Below are positions 14,294-22,091 of a stretch of 48,951 nucleotides of DNA, piece by piece (position 1 is the stretch's first letter; every line of letters starts with the position of its first letter). The stretch is from positions 1 through 48,951 of IMG/VR virus record IMGVR_UViG_3300027806_000056. One strand, 5' to 3'. The notes under the pieces were generated by a model. The model ran no database searches. It was not told the DNA's origin and saw only the letters and a list, made by a program, of their open reading frames with translations. A program made the position numbers and the translations under genes. The stretch comes from a virus.

Positions 14294-15216
14294 CGGTTCG
14301 GGTTGTAGCAGTAACGCTTGGCGCGGTTGCCAAACACGGAAAGCTCGCGGGCCTTCTGCATGGCTAGGGCGTATTCAGGCTCCAACTCGGTCTTGGGGAT
14401 GGAGCACATCTGATAGGAGGAGAAGAACCAGCGGGCCACGGGCAGCAGGATTTCCGTATCCTTGCCCTGGGGCATAAGGGTTGTCCGGGTGTCGGAAAGC
14501 GTGGTGACAGGCGCAAATACCAACTTGCGGGCGTCATAGACGAGCTTTCTGGCGGCGGAAGGCAGGGAATCCAGCATGATCCCGGCCCGAAGCGTGCCGA
14601 TGACCATTTGCGCGTAAGGCCAGTAGCGGGTGGGCTCCAGCACGCTTTTCTGCAAGGCCATCACGAACGCGGCATATCGGCGGTCGTAGTTCTTGTTGTA
14701 GTCCATGAGTCGCAGGTTGAGGTCTGCGGCGGACTGGGCTGGAATCAGGATCGTAGATTTGTCCAGGCTCACCGGGTCCATGATCTGCCGCACGTTGGCG
14801 GGCAGCATGATCCAGTCATTGTAAACCGTGGCCGTGTAGGTGCCAGAGGCCCCCATGTAGGGCTCGGCCAGAGCCGGGGCCGATGGGCTGGCCTCGTCCT
14901 CTATGCGGTTCATCACGCCGTCACCAGAAATGATGATGGCGTTGCCGGGCATCCATGAGGAGACGTAGCCGGAATTGAAGGTGATGGCCTTGGAATACTG
15001 CGCCACCGTCACGGAAACGGCGGTCGGCGGCCTGACAACCTCGGCCTGATCTGGCCGGACTTGGTAGAAGCAGTTCGGGTTTGACTCCCCCACTGCTTCT
15101 AAAGCGCGGTTGATGTCCTGGATAATTCGATCTTCCAGGTTAGGAGGGCCGTGTGACACGTCCTCCAGCCCGCACATGGAAAGCAGTTGGTCGCGGATGT
15201 CCTGAATGATAGCCAT
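14290..15216 (-). CDS. Head-to-tail adaptor-like protein
   Basis: 308 residues. The N-terminal pattern, IIQDIRDQLLSMCGLEDV and RIIQDINRALEAVGESNP, is typical of podovirus adaptor or tail tubular A-type proteins. A beta-rich part follows with VSVTVAQYSKAITF and WMPGNAIIISGDGVMNRI (an insertion loop), then helices with YDRRYAAFVMALQKSVLEPTRYWPYAQ. The gene precedes and overlaps the nozzle gene, the usual adaptor-nozzle order. The C-terminus ends in a basic tail. It likely forms the ring between portal and nozzle; the assignment rests on position, size and overall pattern. Confidence 0.65.
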   Translation of the reverse strand: MAIIQDIRDQLLSMCGLEDVSHGPPNLEDRIIQDINRALEAVGESNPNCFYQVRPDQAEVVRPPTAVSVTVAQYSKAITFNSGYVSSWMPGNAIIISGDGVMNRIEDEASPSAPALAEPYMGASGTYTATVYNDWIMLPANVRQIMDPVSLDKSTILIPAQSAADLNLRLMDYNKNYDRRYAAFVMALQKSVLEPTRYWPYAQMVIGTLRAGIMLDSLPSAARKLVYDARKLVFAPVTTLSDTRTTLMPQGKDTEILLPVARWFFSSYQMCSIPKTELEPEYALAMQKARELSVFGNRAKRYCYNPNR

Positions 15217-15258
15217 TCCGCGAGAATAGCCCGCCCGCCGTGCCCTGACAAGGCAGTT

Positions 15259-15489
15259 TTACGCCAGATGCACCAGCCCGCCGCGCTCGGCAAAGACGCG
15301 TGGCTGGCTACGCACGCAGGCGGCCGTGGCTGGCAGGCCGTGCCCGGCCTTGGTGGCTAGGTCGGCCATGGCAAGCGGGCCGGAGGCCAGGGCGGCCTTC
15401 AGGTCTGGCGTGAGGCTTTGCGCCCCTTCGCGGAGGCTGGCGGAGTAGGCCCCGGCGGTCAGGCGTGGGCGGTGGGTGGCGTCTGGCAT
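15259..15489 (-). CDS. Small helix-turn-helix-like protein, 76 residues
   Basis: Not assigned to a family. Residues 25-75 (LTPDLKAALASGPLAMADLATKAGHGLPATAACVRSQPRVFAERGGLVHLA in outline) look like a minimal winged helix, with a C-terminal V-FAERGGLVHL wing like that of short phage DNA-binding proteins. It overlaps the upstream gene by 31 bases in another frame, more than usual here, so either start could be later. A regulator inside a structural operon would be unusual. Confidence 0.5.
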   Translation of the reverse strand: MPDATHRPRLTAGAYSASLREGAQSLTPDLKAALASGPLAMADLATKAGHGLPATAACVRSQPRVFAERGGLVHLA

Positions 15490-15683
15490 GGTGAAAGCGG
15501 GTTTTTGGTGATGACGTGTCCGGCAATGTTGTAGCCTGGATTTTTCTTTGTCGCGGCAGCAATAGCGGCCCCTAATGCCTCCTCTTCACTGTTTGCGGGT
15601 CCTGTCCACACGGACAAGAGAGACGTGACTCTCCATCCCTCGTTAAACTGTTGGAGCACGGCGATAATGTAATGCGCAAACAT
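15459..15683 (-). CDS. Small hypothetical protein, 74 residues
   Basis: Not recognised. It reads MFAHYIIAVLQQFNEGW, a beta/helix opening, followed by SEEEALGAAIAAATKKNPGYNIAGHVI, which resembles the alpha/beta layout of small phage proteins with a repeated A-AA-KKNPGY element. Base composition is AT-richer than flanking genes. The C-terminal 11 residues overlap the next gene. No function can be proposed. Confidence 0.5.
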   Translation of the reverse strand: MFAHYIIAVLQQFNEGWRVTSLLSVWTGPANSEEEALGAAIAAATKKNPGYNIAGHVITKNPLSPCQTPPTAHA

Positions 15684-15687
15684 TGTG

Positions 15688-16329
15688 TCAGCTATTGAGG
15701 AACAGCTTGCCCGCGTGCTCGCGGAACTCAGCAGGGTAGGCAGCCACCACTTCGCGGCATTGCTTGCTGGTTAGGCCGGTTGCCCTGGCGGCCTCGGCGG
15801 GCTTCAGGCCGCGCTGGCTAAGGGCGGAGGCCAGCAGGCGGCGGGCCTCGTCGTAGGTGGGCGCGGATGGCTCGGGGTCGGCGGTAATAGCTGCCGCATC
15901 GGCTGTAAAACTGGCGGCGGAATCCTTGGTTTCCGTGGCTTCTTGAATAGCTGCCTGGACATCGTCAACGGTCAATTTGTTCTTGTCAGACAAAACCTTC
16001 ATAAGCCCCTCCACCTCGGCCAGCGTCTCCACGCCAAACCGGGCCTTCAATTCATGGGCCAGACAGGCCTCGGCCGTCTTGTGCAGGCTGCCGTCCTCGG
16101 CCTCAAAGTCCACGTCCGGCACCGGGCGCTTGGGCTGGTAGGATGCCAGATACGGCCCGGCCGGGCGGCGAAGGTCGTCCCATTCCTCGCGGGTCAGGAT
16201 GCGCGTGGGGAAGTTGGTGGGGCGAACGTCCGAGCGGGCGCGGACGGGCAGCGTGCGGCCGTTGCTGGCGGCAATGGGGAAGGATGCGCCGGGCTCCTGC
16301 GGGAATGTGACCTGGAAGTGAGTAATCAT
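15688..16329 (-). CDS. Hypothetical virion-associated protein with C-terminal helix-turn-helix-like part
   Basis: 213 residues. I place the start at the ATG at 16329 (MITHFQVTFPQEPG), because further upstream the frame runs through the terminator hairpin with unlike codon use. The N-terminal half is beta-rich with FPTRILTREEWDDLRRPAGPYLASYQPKRPVPDVDF, typical of small head-tail completion proteins. The middle is acidic and helical; residues 165-205 (YDEARRLLASALSQRGLKPAEAARATGLTSKQCREVVAAYP in outline) look like a helix-turn-helix. It could be a connector or regulatory protein; no firm family. Confidence 0.55.
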   Translation of the reverse strand: MITHFQVTFPQEPGASFPIAASNGRTLPVRARSDVRPTNFPTRILTREEWDDLRRPAGPYLASYQPKRPVPDVDFEAEDGSLHKTAEACLAHELKARFGVETLAEVEGLMKVLSDKNKLTVDDVQAAIQEATETKDSAASFTADAAAITADPEPSAPTYDEARRLLASALSQRGLKPAEAARATGLTSKQCREVVAAYPAEFREHAGKLFLNS

Positions 16330-16363
16330 GGTGTCGGGTGCTTGATGTCGTAGGCCAACAATA

Positions 16364-16395
16364 AGCCCGGCCCGCCGGAAAGGCAAGGCCGGGCT
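16364..16395 (-). terminator. GC-rich hairpin behind the surface protein gene
   Basis: AGCCCGGCC (16364-16372) and GGCCGGGCT (16387-16395) form a perfect nine-base-pair stem with a 14-base loop. On the minus strand it is followed by TTATTGTTGG, only partly T-rich, so it may reduce rather than end read-through. Confidence 0.5.
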
Positions 16396-16424
16396 GGCTG
16401 ATTGTTTGGCCGGGGCCGGGCTGG

Positions 16425-16967
16425 TTAGGCCGCCGCCTCGATCTTGGCGAGGTCGCCGTCTGCATCCATGAACCATCCTTTCCATGCAGTCGCGGAGACG
16501 CATGTAAGGTAGCATGTGGAGTCTGCCGCAATGGCGGACTCAGCATTTGCACCGCTGCCGCCGTTGATGGCGATGGTTGCAGGACTGGAACTGCGAAGCT
16601 CAAACCCGGTCGCGCCGACATTGATGACAAGCTGCTTGCCCACAACCGGGGCCGGCAGAATGACGATGTGGTTGGCATCCGAGCTGGTAACTGTGACGTG
16701 ACTGGACGCCGCCGCGATGGAAGCGCCTCCGACGGTGGCAGTGACGGCTTCCACAACGTCGGAACGAGGCCCGGAAATGGTGCCTGCGTTGACGAGGGAA
16801 TTCACGCCGCTGAAAAACTCCGCCAGCGTCATGTCGGCCATGATGTTCGGGTCGCCCGAAGGCTTCCGGCTGTCATAGACGAGAACGCGATGCGAAGTCG
16901 TGAGACTGGAACCAAGCAGGGCCGGAAGATCGGCCGGGTTGGTCGGGATGGGTGTGATGGAAAGCAT
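16425..16967 (-). CDS. Beta-rich structural protein (head decoration or fibre-like candidate)
   Basis: 180 residues. A short helical start with MTLAEFFSGVNSLVNAGTI is followed by a beta-rich C-terminal part of alternating Val/Ile/Ser/Thr residues (ASSHVTVTSSDANHIVILPAPVVGKQLVINVG and FELRSSSPATIAINGG). This is like surface-exposed phage beta-sandwich proteins with the ending SATAWKGWFMDADGD. It lies directly behind the major capsid gene, between two hairpin terminators, the place where decoration proteins are commonly encoded. An alternative is a small head fibre. Assignment is by position and composition. Confidence 0.6.
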   Translation of the reverse strand: MLSITPIPTNPADLPALLGSSLTTSHRVLVYDSRKPSGDPNIMADMTLAEFFSGVNSLVNAGTISGPRSDVVEAVTATVGGASIAAASSHVTVTSSDANHIVILPAPVVGKQLVINVGATGFELRSSSPATIAINGGSGANAESAIAADSTCYLTCVSATAWKGWFMDADGDLAKIEAAA

Positions 16968-17010
16968 TGAAGTGGTATATGGAGGGTTGCGTGTGGGTGT
17001 TGTGCCTTAA

Positions 17011-17039
17011 GGCCGCCCGACGGGTTAGGCCGGGCGGCC
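17011..17039 (-). terminator. Terminator-like hairpin behind the major capsid gene
   Basis: GGCCGCCCG (17011-17019) pairs perfectly with CGGGCGGCC (17031-17039) around an 11-base loop, 14 bases past the capsid stop codon. On the minus strand TTAAGG follows, with no long T run. A strong stem here would protect capsid mRNA or partly terminate it. Confidence 0.6.
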
Positions 17040-17052
17040 GTCAGGCGTGACC

Positions 17053-18588
17053 TTAGCTGACCTCCGGCATACCGGGGGCGTTCCAGGCACCATAAACCAC
17101 AAGGTAGCCGTTCTTGACGAGGGCGGCGTTCTTGTAGGCGGTGGCACCCCAGACCATCTGGACACCGATACCGAAGCGGTTCGTGTAGTCCTGCTGTTCA
17201 GTGACGCGCTGGCCCATGGCCGTGCTGGGCTTGCCGTTCACAGAGCCGTAGCCGCAATACACGGCGTCGTTGCCCATGAAGTAGCCGCAGACGTAGGGCT
17301 GGCCCTTGCTGTTGCAGGGGATGATGAGCGAGCCGACCGGGATGGCAGCCTCAGAGAGGTAAGCCGAGGTCCAGGGAGCGGTGCCCCAGGTGATCGTGGA
17401 GCCCGTCAGGGTGGTGACGTAGCCGCCGGAGGAGGTAGAGCCCAGGCGCTCCATGCCAGTCGCCGAGACGGTGTAACCGTCGCAGGTCGTGTATTTGAAG
17501 AAGCTGAACTTGCCGATGTCGGAGCCGCTGCCGTGGATGACCATGAGGTAACGGGCCGAGGAGGTGGACGAGATGAACGTCTGTTCGAAGGCGGTGAAGC
17601 CAGCGCCAGGGAAGTAGCGGAAGTAGTCGTTCCGGGTCTTGGCGATGGCGTTGGTGGTCAGCGTGGAGCTGCCGTTGAAGCCGCCGCCCTTGATCGCCAC
17701 AAGCGTGGTGGTCGTGGCCTTGGCCGCGTATTCCTCACCGAGGTAGGCACGGGGGGCGCAGAACGCACCCTGGGCGGCGTCGGCGGCGGTGTTGGAGACG
17801 GCCCAGTTGTTGAGCAGAACGCCGTCATACTCGGGCAGGAAGCCGGAGAAGAGGTAGTTCGTGTCACCACGGTCGCCAGCGGTCGCCAGGAGGCTTTCCC
17901 AGGTGGAGTTTTCGCGGAGGCCCTGGAACAGGTAGTCGTTACCCTGGAAGAAATACTTCAGGATGCGCTGACCGCCCTTCGCCCGGGCAACCTCGATCTG
18001 CTTCATCTTGATCCCGTTCGCCATGATTTTGGCCTGCGAGATGGTCGCCTTGGTGACGACATCCGTGGAGGTCAGGGCATTGATGTTGGCCTTGTTGCCC
18101 GCATACAGGGTGTTGTAGGTTTCCAGGCTGCCGAGCATGGTGGCCTCGATGCAGTCGCACTTGAGGCGCTGGACCCATTCGTTGAGGCCACGGCGGGCGC
18201 TCTGGTCGAAGGTCGTGCCGATGAACGTCAGGTCTTTGGTGGTGACGGTTTCGGCGACGGCGTGGCGGTGGAGGCCGATGGTCAGCGTGAACTGGCTGTA
18301 TTTGCGGGCTTCTTCAGCGCCGATCAGCGAGGTGTTGCCTTCCACGCCCTTGCCGCCGAGTCCGGCTTCCTGGGTGAAAACGATGGTGTTGCCTCGCACT
18401 TTGGAGGTGTCGAGAACTTCCTTGATGGGCTTGGCGGAGCCAAGGCCTCCCATCAGTTCCGAGAACGGGTTGTAACGTTCTTCGTCCATCTGGATCGAAG
18501 AAACCCAGATGATCTGACGGGCGTAGGTGGGGGACTGCGCAACGATCTGAGCGACCGTTTGGGCGTCGATTGCGGTGTAGGTAGCCAT
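17053..18588 (-). CDS. Major capsid protein (N4 gp56-like)
   Basis: 511 residues. The N-terminal part shows the expected capsid pattern of the N4 gp56-type family: KPIKEVLDTSKVRGNTIVFTQEAGLGGKGVEGNTSLIGAEE, then YSQFTLTIGLHRHAVAETV, LNEWVQRLKCDCIEATML, followed by ILKYFFQGNDYLFQGL. The C-terminal part includes the typical ending QQDYTNRFGIGVQMVWGATAYKNA. About residues 370-440 form an Ser/Thr/Gly-rich insertion, possibly a surface domain. The protein follows the scaffold gene and is flanked by hairpins on both sides, suggesting its own mRNA level. Unusually for such a highly expressed gene, no Shine-Dalgarno sequence precedes the ATG (cactccacacacc-AATG). Confidence 0.85.
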   Translation of the reverse strand: MATYTAIDAQTVAQIVAQSPTYARQIIWVSSIQMDEERYNPFSELMGGLGSAKPIKEVLDTSKVRGNTIVFTQEAGLGGKGVEGNTSLIGAEEARKYSQFTLTIGLHRHAVAETVTTKDLTFIGTTFDQSARRGLNEWVQRLKCDCIEATMLGSLETYNTLYAGNKANINALTSTDVVTKATISQAKIMANGIKMKQIEVARAKGGQRILKYFFQGNDYLFQGLRENSTWESLLATAGDRGDTNYLFSGFLPEYDGVLLNNWAVSNTAADAAQGAFCAPRAYLGEEYAAKATTTTLVAIKGGGFNGSSTLTTNAIAKTRNDYFRYFPGAGFTAFEQTFISSTSSARYLMVIHGSGSDIGKFSFFKYTTCDGYTVSATGMERLGSTSSGGYVTTLTGSTITWGTAPWTSAYLSEAAIPVGSLIIPCNSKGQPYVCGYFMGNDAVYCGYGSVNGKPSTAMGQRVTEQQDYTNRFGIGVQMVWGATAYKNAALVKNGYLVVYGAWNAPGMPEVS

Positions 18589-18592
18589 TGGT

Positions 18593-18674
18593 GTGTGGAG
18601 TGAAATGTGAAAACAGAACTAACCGCAGGGCTTGCTCGGCCCTGTTTGTCTGTTGTCAGGTTGTCACTCCACAC
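18593..18674 (-). promoter_or_regulatory. Nested inverted repeat in the capsid gene leader
   Basis: GTGTGGAGTGA (18593-18603) and TCACTCCACAC (18664-18674) are perfect 11-base inverted repeats, enclosing a smaller hairpin (CAGGGC 18626-18631 with GCCCTG 18639-18644). On the minus strand the inner hairpin is followed by CGGTTAGTTCTGTTTT, which is terminator-like, and the outer arm ends five bases before the capsid ATG. It may set the ratio of scaffold to capsid. Confidence 0.55.
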
Positions 18675-18707
18675 GGGAGTCTGCCGTGGCTCTAGGCCAG
18701 GCAGCTA

Positions 18708-19664
18708 TCAGGACATGCGAATACCGACAGGAGCGCCGGCACCGAGAACGGAGCCGAACAGGCTTTTCAGGCTTCCGGCCTGGGCAGCTTGTGCGACTTG
18801 TGTCACGATGTCGGGCGTGGCGGGCTGGCCGGGCGCGGGGCGCTGGGCCTGGGCATGGGAAGTCATGGCGCTGGCGGGGGCGGCGGCCTTGGCAGGCACG
18901 GGGCCGGGGGCGGGCTTGGGCTGGGCGGCGGGCGGGGCGGCCTGCTTGGCCTGGGCGCGGAGCTGCTGGGCGATCTTCACGCCAAGCTCGGCAACGGCGG
19001 TGGGCGAGCGAACGGCAAGGTCGGGGCTGGCCTCCAGGGCGGTCTTGACGGCGATGGTGGCCGGGCTGTTGTCGTCGGCCAGTTCTGGAAACTGCTGGAT
19101 GGCGAGGGCCAAGGCGTCGTCGCCGATCTCCTCAAAAGCGCGTTCAGCGTTGGCCTCGGCCTTCATCTTGTCTTCCAGGGCGGCGGCCATCTCGGGGGTG
19201 AACTCAACAATGCCCTCGGCGTTGCTTTGGAGGTCGGCGAGGCGCTGGGCGGCTTCCTGGGCGGCGGTGGCGGCGGCGTTGTAGTCCTGAAGGGCCTGCG
19301 AAAACACCGGGGCCAAGTCCTGCGGCTCGTGGGCGGGCGCAGGAACGGCGGCCGGGGCCGGGCTGGCCTCGGGCTGGGTGGTATCGGTGGCGGACGTGGA
19401 CACCTCGGGCGAGGTCACGGCGGCGTCAGGCTCAAGCGGATACTGGCCTGCGTCTTTGGCGGCCTCGGCGGCCTCGGCGGCGGCCACAGGGTCGGCGGGG
19501 TCATGTCCGGCGGAGTCGTCCGGGTCTGGCAGGAGCTTGGCGTTTGCGGCGGGCGGTTGGGCCACGCCAGCGGCGGCGGTGAAGTCGGCGGCCAGGGCGG
19601 CAGGGTCTTTCTCCAGATTGCCGTAAAGCATCTGTTCAAGGGTGGGTGTCGGGGTGTCGGACAT
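18708..19664 (-). CDS. Scaffolding protein (probable)
   Basis: 318 residues from the ATG at 19664 (MSDTPTPTLEQMLYGNLEKDP). Very Ala/Pro/Glu-rich, with long predicted helices (SQALQDYNAAATAAQEAAQRLADLQSN, AALEDKMKAEANAERAFEEIGD in outline) between disordered stretches and a C-terminal segment with QRPAPGQPATPDIVTQVAQAAQAGSL. Composition, size and position immediately before the major capsid gene are those of internal scaffolding proteins, which guide procapsid assembly and then leave. Sequence alone does not prove it because scaffolds are poorly conserved. An upstream in-frame extension to 19832 runs through the leader and is rejected. Confidence 0.7.
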   Translation of the reverse strand: MSDTPTPTLEQMLYGNLEKDPAALAADFTAAAGVAQPPAANAKLLPDPDDSAGHDPADPVAAAEAAEAAKDAGQYPLEPDAAVTSPEVSTSATDTTQPEASPAPAAVPAPAHEPQDLAPVFSQALQDYNAAATAAQEAAQRLADLQSNAEGIVEFTPEMAAALEDKMKAEANAERAFEEIGDDALALAIQQFPELADDNSPATIAVKTALEASPDLAVRSPTAVAELGVKIAQQLRAQAKQAAPPAAQPKPAPGPVPAKAAAPASAMTSHAQAQRPAPGQPATPDIVTQVAQAAQAGSLKSLFGSVLGAGAPVGIRMS

Positions 19665-19791
19665 GATGGCTGTATTGTGTGTAGTTATTGACGACTTTGC
19701 AAGACAAAGTTTTGAGATGCCTGCCCCAGGCCTAAAGGCCCCTGTTTCCATGGGCCAGTCTGGACGAGGGGCCGAGAGCAGGCAAAGGGAT
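19665..19791 (-). promoter_or_regulatory. Structured leader with possible promoter before the scaffold gene
   Basis: One of the longest gene-free stretches of the late region (127 bases). On the minus strand it holds several complementary segments (GCCTGC with GCAGGC; GGCCCC with GGGGCC; GGCC-TTTA-GGCC), then ACTTTG-TCTTG-CAAAGT, then an AT-rich stretch with TTGCAA about 17 bases from CACAAT. Terminator plus promoter before scaffold and capsid is plausible; each single element is weak. Confidence 0.4.
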
Positions 19792-20031
19792 TTAGGCGGC
19801 GTCCAACGGAGGCATTCCGCGAAGAACCTCAACGGCTTCAGGATACCAATATGGCGTCGGCGCGAACCCTTTCTCCTCGCTGCCGTTCAGAAGAACGTAG
19901 CAGTGGTCATCTTCAATGATGTGACTAACGCCGCCGTGCTCATCTTTGAGGGTGACAATGGGTTTCACTTTTGCGCCCGTGCTGCGGTAAACACAGGACT
20001 CGTCGGGTGTTTCTTGGAGGATATAAGGCAT
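19792..20031 (-). CDS. Small hypothetical protein, 79 residues
   Basis: Not recognised. A beta-rich small protein: DESCVYRSTGAKVKPIVTLKDEHGGVSHIIEDDHCYVLLNG, followed by a loop with PTPYWYPEAVEVLRGMPP. The pattern of short strands alternating with Gly/Asp turns suggests a small beta-barrel. It stands 48 bases after the glycosyltransferase gene and just before the structured scaffold leader, so it ends the glycan/lysis gene block. Whether it belongs to the glycan module or is a head protein cannot be decided. Confidence 0.55.
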   Translation of the reverse strand: MPYILQETPDESCVYRSTGAKVKPIVTLKDEHGGVSHIIEDDHCYVLLNGSEEKGFAPTPYWYPEAVEVLRGMPPLDAA

Positions 20032-20079
20032 GTCGTTTTGTTCTATGCCCGCAGGTTCCGGCGGGCGGCGGGGGAGGCA

Positions 20080-20751
20080 TCAGGCCTCAAAGACGGCGGC
20101 GTGGCGGGCCAGGAAGGCGGCCTTGTCGGCCAGGGGCACTCCGGCGGCGTGAATGCAGTAGGGCTCCAGCGGCAGGCGGTCGTAGAACTTGTGCTTCCAG
20201 GCCATCGGCCAGAAGTTCCACTCATCCGGCAAAAAGTGCATGTCCACGCCGGAGCGGTAAAAGGCCGCATTGAGCAGGCTTTGCTCGGTCTTGTCGAGAA
20301 TGTTGATCTCTCCGGCCCGGCGCTGGGCCATGAGGGCGGAAGCCAGCCTGAATGCCTCGCCCACGGCGGGCACGCGGGGGTTGATGACCATGAAGCCCGT
20401 GTTGACGTAGCGATCCGGTGGCATGTCGAGGGCTAGGGCATCTTGCAGGCAGAAAGTGCCGTGGATGCTGTGCCGGGTCACGTCCTGGACGGCGGCGATT
20501 CCGTTTAGGTTGGCGAACCGGGCAAGGCTCGCCGGGCGAATGAACCACAGGTCGGCGTCAAAAAACACCAGCGTGCGCGTTCCCAGGAGAGGCAGGACAT
20601 ACTTCATGTCGTAGCTTTCCTGGCGGTCCGTGGTGATTACCATGGCGTCCAGTTCCGTGTATTTGCGAAAACGGGCTGCGGCTTCGTAGGCCATGTCAAA
20701 ATAGCCAGGGCTGGCGATGGTGACGCCAAGGATGTCTGAAATCTCGCTCAT
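20080..20751 (-). CDS. GT8-like glycosyltransferase
   Basis: 223 residues from the ATG at 20751, which overlaps the preceding stop (ATGA). The GT-A fold signature is clear: TLVFFDADLWFIRP contains the metal-binding DxD motif, YVNTGFMVINPR matches the NxGFM strand of GT8 enzymes, then KTEQSLLNAAF (acceptor-side Glu-Gln), LPDEWNFWP, and IHAAG with the late His metal ligand. It should transfer a sugar from a nucleotide sugar. It forms a coupled set with the second glycosyltransferase and the acyltransferase upstream. The target (virion protein, host glycan or DNA base) is unknown; the place among virion genes favours a virion or cell-surface glycan. Confidence 0.8.
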   Translation of the reverse strand: MSEISDILGVTIASPGYFDMAYEAAARFRKYTELDAMVITTDRQESYDMKYVLPLLGTRTLVFFDADLWFIRPASLARFANLNGIAAVQDVTRHSIHGTFCLQDALALDMPPDRYVNTGFMVINPRVPAVGEAFRLASALMAQRRAGEINILDKTEQSLLNAAFYRSGVDMHFLPDEWNFWPMAWKHKFYDRLPLEPYCIHAAGVPLADKAAFLARHAAVFEA

Positions 20752-22091
20752 GTGAAAATGGCCTTTGGGTTTCCTTCGCCGAGCTTCAAAAGGCATCGGT
20801 GAAAGATTTCCTTGTTGCCGACAAGGTTCTTGGGCGCAAGCCAGAATGCTTTTTCCCTTTTGTGCGTGATGGCGGCAAGGACGTTCAAGGCTCGTATGTC
20901 GTGAATCATCTCGTCAACGCGCATGGGCCATTTGTGCCAGTCGTATTTGTGGGCCATGCCTCGCCAGTTTTCCACGACTCGGGCGGTTGAATCGGCGATG
21001 TTCACGCCTTCCAGATGCAAAGCGTATTGGTTCAACACGGCGCATCGAAGCCAGTTCAAGACGCACGGCGGCCAAAGATCAGAGCCTCCTGCATAAACGA
21101 TGTCGTTTACCTCGATCATTCTCAGCCGGGCCTCGTCCAGCCTGCCGTTCAAAATCATCAGGTAAGCCTCTCCCGTAAGTTGGCTGACTCTCCACCGCAC
21201 GCCCAAAGGCGTTTCTTCATGCGGTGCAGCCACGGCAGGGGCAACGCAGGCCAGCCAGTCGGTAAAGGTGATCTCACCGTCAACCGCCCGGTAGGTAAGC
21301 CAGCATTTTGCGTTCATGCGGCGGCTCAATGAGGCGGCCTCATCACCTAGAGCTGTCCAGGCGAAATGAAACTGGGTCGTCTTGTGCGATGTCGAGCTTG
21401 GCGCGAGGAGTTGGTAGGCGGCGGCGTCCCCGCCCTCCATGAAGCTGCGATACATCCGGCCCGCCCATGTCCCGGCGCACTTGTCATGCCACGGCCTCGG
21501 CATCCCGTGCCAGGCCACAAGCCGGGCGTTGGCCTCGCTGGACGCCGATCCAGCAACGTGAACGTGCTTTTTGTAGGACAAGATGCCGTCCAGCACGTCG
21601 TCTAGCAGGCCAAGGCGCACGCCCATGACAGCAAGCCGGGCGGCCGTGTGGCCCATCTCCGACTTTCGCAGTTCCGGCTCCATGTCCTCGGTGACTTGCC
21701 GGTGGTCGCCGTTCCAGACCATCACGGCGTTTGCCCATTCGTTCGGGCGGTAGAAATCCCGGGTGCCCCATACCATGTCTGGCGGGCAGGCCAGAGCCAG
21801 TGCCGTGAAAGGCGTCAACTGGCGGGCAAAAAGGGTGTCGAGGCCGGTCAGGATTGTCGGCCCCGTGAAGCGCCAAGCCTCTTGAACAGCCCACCATCCC
21901 GGCCAGTCGGTTTCTAGGCGGATGTGCCAAGGCTCGGTTGGCGTGTCGGTGAGGCACCAGAACTGGAACCGTTTGTCGGTGTTGAACGCCTGAAACTGGC
22001 GGTGCAGGCAGGCGGCGTGATCCGGGGTGTAATCTCCCCCAGACCGGCAGACCACGACAAAAGAGGGCTCGTTTGTGATGACGGAAATCAT
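20748..22091 (-). CDS. Glycosyltransferase-like protein with extra C-terminal domain
   Basis: 447 residues. Residues 8-215 follow a GT-A-like pattern: FVVVCRSGGDYTPDHAACLHRQF, FQFWCLTDTP, WPGWWAVQEAWRFTGPTILTGLDTLF, where GLDT stands at the place of the DxD motif, then WANAVMVWNG. The C-terminal 230 residues (Trp/Cys-rich helices such as WPPCVLNWLRCAVLNQYALHLEGV) are of unknown family and may bind acceptor or partner. The start overlaps the acyltransferase stop and its stop overlaps the GT8-like start, so the three are translated together. Only one Asp of the DxD is present in the likely site, so activity is less certain than for its neighbour. Confidence 0.65.
   Translation of the reverse strand: MISVITNEPSFVVVCRSGGDYTPDHAACLHRQFQAFNTDKRFQFWCLTDTPTEPWHIRLETDWPGWWAVQEAWRFTGPTILTGLDTLFARQLTPFTALALACPPDMVWGTRDFYRPNEWANAVMVWNGDHRQVTEDMEPELRKSEMGHTAARLAVMGVRLGLLDDVLDGILSYKKHVHVAGSASSEANARLVAWHGMPRPWHDKCAGTWAGRMYRSFMEGGDAAAYQLLAPSSTSHKTTQFHFAWTALGDEAASLSRRMNAKCWLTYRAVDGEITFTDWLACVAPAVAAPHEETPLGVRWRVSQLTGEAYLMILNGRLDEARLRMIEVNDIVYAGGSDLWPPCVLNWLRCAVLNQYALHLEGVNIADSTARVVENWRGMAHKYDWHKWPMRVDEMIHDIRALNVLAAITHKREKAFWLAPKNLVGNKEIFHRCLLKLGEGNPKAIFT

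Noticed and set aside
17047-18603. 518-codon plus-strand frame opposite the major capsid gene
   Set aside because: The capsid pattern on the minus strand is clear; the plus frame is Gly/Val/Asp-rich without motifs.
18789-19691. 300-codon Gly-rich plus-strand frame opposite the scaffold gene
   Set aside because: Reverse reading of Ala/Pro codons gives Gly/Arg runs; no start signal or motif.
19665-19832. In-frame N-terminal extension of the scaffold protein
   Set aside because: It would run through the structured leader and overlap the preceding gene; composition differs from the rest, and MSDTPTPTLEQ is a natural start.
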